Shown here in pieces: positions 61,140-64,000 of a DNA stretch of 64,000 nucleotides. The notes beneath the pieces are model-generated. The model worked only from the letters and a program-made list of their open reading frames with translations. It had not been told where the DNA came from and did not search any database. Numbering within the stretch: position 1 is the stretch's first letter; each line of letters starts with the position of its first letter. The stretch lies in assembly GCF_000940805.1 (NCBI RefSeq), contig NZ_CP007142.1, positions 3,696,593-3,760,592 of the forward strand, in the 5' to 3' direction. This stretch comes from Gynuella sunshinyii YC6258. GTDB lineage: Bacteria > Pseudomonadota > Gammaproteobacteria > Pseudomonadales > Natronospirillaceae. Made by a program: the position numbers and the translations under genes.

Positions 61140-61811
61140 GCAGCTGAAGCGGCAGAGGTTGCAAATGACAGTCAGTCCCAAGTAAATGCCGGACAAATCT
61201 CACTGCAGAAAACGGTCAATTCAGTCAGCAAACTGTCCGCATTGTTAGTGGAATCGGACAAAGAAATGACCACACTAACAGATGAATCTAAAAACATATA
61301 AAGCATTCTTGACACTATAAGGGGTATAGCAGAACAAACGAATTTATTGGCATTGAACGCAGCAATTGAAGCTGCCAGAGCTGGTGAGCAAGGTCGAGGG
61401 TTCGCTGTGGTTGCAGATGAAGTCAGGACACTGGCCAGTCGCACTGCTGATTCTACTGAAGAGATATCAAAGTTACTCAATGGGCTTCGTCAATTGGTCG
61501 CAACCGTTTCTTCAAAGATTTCCGAGAGTCTCTCAAACGCGGAGGAATCCAGGATTTTGACCTCAGAACTGGAAGGCACCCTGGGACAAGTATTCGAAAG
61601 TATCAATGCAATCAAGGACATGACCGCGCAAATTGCTACGAGTGCAGAAGAACAGCATCAAGTGGCGGAACATATTAATCAGAACATCGTCAATATAAAG
61701 TTAACGTCTACCGATACAAACGTCATCGCCAAAAAAGCGAATGGCGTCTCTGATGAGTTAAAAGAATTCTCTGATAACCTTACTTCACTTGTAGGGAAGT
61801 TCAAAGTCTGA
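61140..61811 (+). pseudogene. Methyl-accepting chemotaxis protein, C-terminal fragment with nonsense codon
   Basis: Contains the signalling hairpin tip [20 protein letters not shown] followed by [20 protein letters not shown] and the distal helix to SLVGKFKV. The N-terminal sensor half is missing, cut at the IS21 end (61139). A TAA occurs in frame at 61298 (ESKNI-stop-SILDTI), where family members have Glu. Not functional. Confidence 0.85.
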
Positions 61812-61814
61812 ACC

Positions 61815-61900
61815 GCCTATGGTGTCATGTTCACGCCGGCGGCGGTTATTGACGAAACAGAAGTGCACACAGAATAAACAGCAGATCATGGCCTGGTTGG
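61815..61900 (+). pseudogene. Fragment of a second ars-operon thioredoxin gene
   Basis: AYGVMFTPAAVIDETEVH matches the C-terminal half of the small thioredoxin at 49246 (AYGVMSTPAVVIDETVVH), then breaks down at GAATAAACAGCAGATCATGG versus the intact GAATAAAGAACAGGTTATGG. Collinear partner of the relic at 49532-49705 on the other side of the integron array. Confidence 0.78.
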
Positions 61901-61914
61901 TGCCATGATCTGCT
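61880..61914. terminator. Hairpin downstream of the EamA gene (no T-tract)
   Basis: 13-bp perfect arms AGCAGATCATGGC / GCCATGATCTGCT with a 9-base loop, 38 bp past the EamA stop. No T-run, so terminator activity is uncertain. Confidence 0.4.
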
Positions 61915-61952
61915 CGTCCATTTAATCCGACTGCCATGTTAAGTGAATGCAA

Positions 61953-62891
61953 TTATTCAGGCATTGCACCTGCTGTTATTTTGGTCCGCAGTCTGATGAC
62001 TTTCAGTGGTCCACCACTGGCCAGATAGACGCCGGCTGAAATCGCAAAAATACCTGCCCACCCCACTATCGTTGGCAACTCATGCAGCACCGGAATGGCA
62101 ATCAGCGCAGATAGCGCCGGTACCAGAGCGCCAAACGTCGCGCCCGCTGAGGCTCCCAAAAGAGTGATGGCACGACCATACAGGAACAACGACAGAATGG
62201 TGGCCACGATGCCCTGGAATGATGCCTGAAACAGCACATCCGCCATCGGGGCCTGAAGGATCTGCAGCCCTGAAGTCAGGAAGTACCAGGGCAGATAGAA
62301 CACTGCCGATCCCACAGAAACCAGAGCCGCTGCATGCAATGGCTTAAGTCCTGAACGTTTGAGCACCAGGGTATAGCAGGCCCACATTAACGAGGCATTC
62401 AAAAACAACACCACTCCGAGCAACCGTTGTTGATCCGACAGCATAAGCTCAAGACCCGTGATCACTAGCACTCCCAGAACAATGAGCAGATACCCGGCTT
62501 TTCTGGTGAGCGAAAACACCTCTTTAAAGATGGCAGCGGATAGCAGGCCTACGAATAGCGGCATTACCCCTGGAATTAACGCCCCACCCTGTGCCGCCGG
62601 TAACCAACGCAGACCGGTGGAAGCCACCAGCGCGTAAGGAGCCCCTGCGCCACAGATGAGAATCGCCAGTTGCCACAGACGTATTCGGTCACCACCCAGA
62701 CCATGTTTTAGTAAAACCGGCAACAATAATAATCCGGCAGTACCGAATCTCAGTGCCGTGACATCTTCGGGTGACAACGAAGTGGTCACGCCTGCCCGGG
62801 TTGCGGACATCCACCCGGCCCAGATACTGACCGCTGCCAGCCCGCTGATTGCGCCCGTCAGGTAACGGGATTTACTGATATGAGTGTCCAT
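61953..62891 (-). CDS. EamA-family (DMT) transporter
   Basis: About 312 residues from the ATG at 62891 (CAGGAGCAC upstream; a longer start at 62924 is possible). Ten hydrophobic helices in two EamA repeats (TGAISGLAAVSIWAGWMSAT ... and ASLMWACYTLVLKRSGLKPL ...). It should export amino acids, metabolites or drugs across the inner membrane; the substrate is unknown. Divergent from a LysR regulator, a classic arrangement for inducible exporters. Confidence 0.88.
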   Translation of the reverse strand: MDTHISKSRYLTGAISGLAAVSIWAGWMSATRAGVTTSLSPEDVTALRFGTAGLLLLPVLLKHGLGGDRIRLWQLAILICGAGAPYALVASTGLRWLPAAQGGALIPGVMPLFVGLLSAAIFKEVFSLTRKAGYLLIVLGVLVITGLELMLSDQQRLLGVVLFLNASLMWACYTLVLKRSGLKPLHAAALVSVGSAVFYLPWYFLTSGLQILQAPMADVLFQASFQGIVATILSLFLYGRAITLLGASAGATFGALVPALSALIAIPVLHELPTIVGWAGIFAISAGVYLASGGPLKVIRLRTKITAGAMPE

Positions 62892-62924
62892 GCTGTGCTC
62901 CTGTGTAAGCTGATGACCGATCAA

Positions 62925-63051
62925 CCGCAGCTTAAGAACACATACGACATGAGTAAATTGATTAATTTGAAATCAGGTATGAGCAATACTAATATCAGGC
63001 CGACTGAGCGTTTCTGCCCTATTCATAAACACCCGTATCAGGAACACCAAA
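62925..63051. promoter_or_regulatory. EamA / LysR divergent control region
   Basis: The shared intergenic segment; LysR proteins normally bind here (T-N11-A type sites). ATTGATTAATTTGAAATCA is the clearest AT-rich dyad. Operator not proven. Confidence 0.4.
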
Positions 63052-63930
63052 ATGAATGAATCAAGCATCAACATCACCATGCTACGGGTGCTTTCGACAT
63101 TGAGCGAAACCCGCAATTTCAGCCGCGCAGCAGACCGTCTCTGTATTACCCAATCCGCCATCAGCCACGCCATTCGTGGACTGGAACAGGCTGTTGGTGT
63201 CCCGCTGGTCACTCGTGGCAATCGGGGCATTACCCTGACCGCTGCCGGTGAAGAGGCGGTGGCCCATGCTCATCGCGCCCTTGAAGCGATCAACAGCACC
63301 TTGAATATTGGTCGCCAGCCCATCGAAGGACACCTGCGGCTGGCCTTAATCAATAGTGCATCGATCAAAATTGCCCCCGCCACTCTGTCCCATATCAAAC
63401 GCCGTTACCCAAAACTGAATATTGACGTGCTGCTGGGTACCGATCAGGAAGTGGCACTCTGGGTGGAACGGGGTACTGCGGATTTAGGGATCAGTTACGA
63501 TCCGGGAAACTGCCACCATCAGGCACTCCTGGAAGACGAATTTATTGCAATCAGCGGCCAGGGATCGGGTCTGTCCGCCGGCACAGTCCCACTCGCAGAG
63601 CTGGATCAGAAACCATTTATTCTATCTACCGGCGGCTGTGCCCCCATTCTGTTTCAGTTATTTGAACAATCACATATCCAGCCGGATATCATCATGAAAG
63701 CAAGCGATATGGGCACTCTGGTGGCACTGGTCAGCGCCGGATATGGCATATCCATCGTCCCCTCTTTTTCGCTGCAACACTTTGCAGATACCCCGGTCAC
63801 ACGCCACTCCCTGGTTCCGGCGATGCGGCATTCATTATCGTTGCTACAACCCCCTCAACCACAGCAGAAATCATCTGCAGCCGTTGAGGTTGTCAAAGAG
63901 ATCATAGTTGGTGTGATGAATAATCATTGA
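63052..63930 (+). CDS. LysR-family transcriptional regulator
   Basis: 292 residues. The N-terminal winged helix is typical (LSETRNFSRAADRLCITQSA, ISHAIRGLEQAVGVPLVTRG), followed by the two-lobed effector-binding domain (LRLALINSASIKIAPATLSH; DLGISYDPGN; GTLVALVSAGYGISIVPSFS). Divergent from the EamA exporter gene, which it probably regulates. Confidence 0.92.
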   Translation: MNESSINITMLRVLSTLSETRNFSRAADRLCITQSAISHAIRGLEQAVGVPLVTRGNRGITLTAAGEEAVAHAHRALEAINSTLNIGRQPIEGHLRLALINSASIKIAPATLSHIKRRYPKLNIDVLLGTDQEVALWVERGTADLGISYDPGNCHHQALLEDEFIAISGQGSGLSAGTVPLAELDQKPFILSTGGCAPILFQLFEQSHIQPDIIMKASDMGTLVALVSAGYGISIVPSFSLQHFADTPVTRHSLVPAMRHSLSLLQPPQPQQKSSAAVEVVKEIIVGVMNNH

Positions 63931-64000
63931 CGGCTGAACACTGTCCGACGGTTATGCCTGGCCACGCGTCCCATCAAGGGATAAAAACTCCTGCACAGTC

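Overview
The window looks like a chromosomal segment of a free-living, probably marine or soil, gammaproteobacterium. The grounds are a chromosomal integron array with VCR-like attC sites, a type I-F CRISPR array, several AraC-type regulators, secreted glycoside hydrolases, a large arsenic operon and moderate GC. Genus assignment is not possible from the sequence alone. Coding quality alternates sharply: compact operons are separated by worn, gene-poor stretches full of truncated genes and transposon relics.

Layout. 1-2.8 kb: start of a secreted glycoside hydrolase and a membrane-anchored AraC regulator. 2.8-11.5 kb: accessory, low-GC DNA with a lipoprotein, one intact and one partial GNAT acetyltransferase, a methyltransferase, a GH3 glycosidase, a CsbD-like stress protein, a MITE, an IS3 relic and a dispersed repeat. 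11.5-24 kb: a REC-PAS-GGDEF-EAL regulator, a 2,934-residue cyclic beta-glucan synthase, a histidine phosphatase and a Crp-like regulator. 24-28.6 kb: a TVP38/flavin-disulfide reductase fusion, then a phosphopantetheinyl transferase overlapping a metallophosphoesterase. 29-33.7 kb: a carotenoid-oxygenase-family enzyme and a flavin monooxygenase, divergent from an AraC activator. 33.7-37.7 kb: a graveyard (IS481 relic, second copies of cyclic-glucan-synthase and Crp sequences, broken BON gene, IS630 relic) around a yqjD-yqjE-yqjK-like operon.

37.7-39 kb: an orphan type I-F CRISPR array (21 identical 28-bp repeats, 20 spacers) read on the minus strand, with its own terminator and no cas genes in the window. 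It is followed by a divergent tyrosine recombinase; a deleted relic of the same recombinase lies at 28.6 kb. 40.9-44.3 kb: an ECF42-type sigma factor operon with DUF1428, VOC, YciI and SRPBCC genes. 44.5-49.5 kb: an arsenic operon (ArsC-ArsR fusion, ArsC, ArsH, Acr3, ECF sigma, ArsP-type permease, small thioredoxin).

49.99-60.0 kb: 17 consecutive integron gene cassettes, all on the minus strand, each ending in an attC site, with no integron integrase in the window (a CALIN-type array). Cargo includes two HEPN-like proteins, a PIN-like protein, many small membrane or secreted proteins, and three copies of an almost ORF-less cassette. The array is bracketed by fragments of a second, decayed ars operon (arsC-acr3-sigma pieces at 49.5-49.7 kb, thioredoxin piece at 61.8 kb). 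It is followed by IS21 and chemoreceptor relics, then an intact EamA exporter divergent from a LysR regulator.

The most interesting parts are the integron array, above all the two-gene HEPN cassette at 57.1-58.5 kb, the recurring small cassette, and the CRISPR/recombinase locus about 10 kb away.
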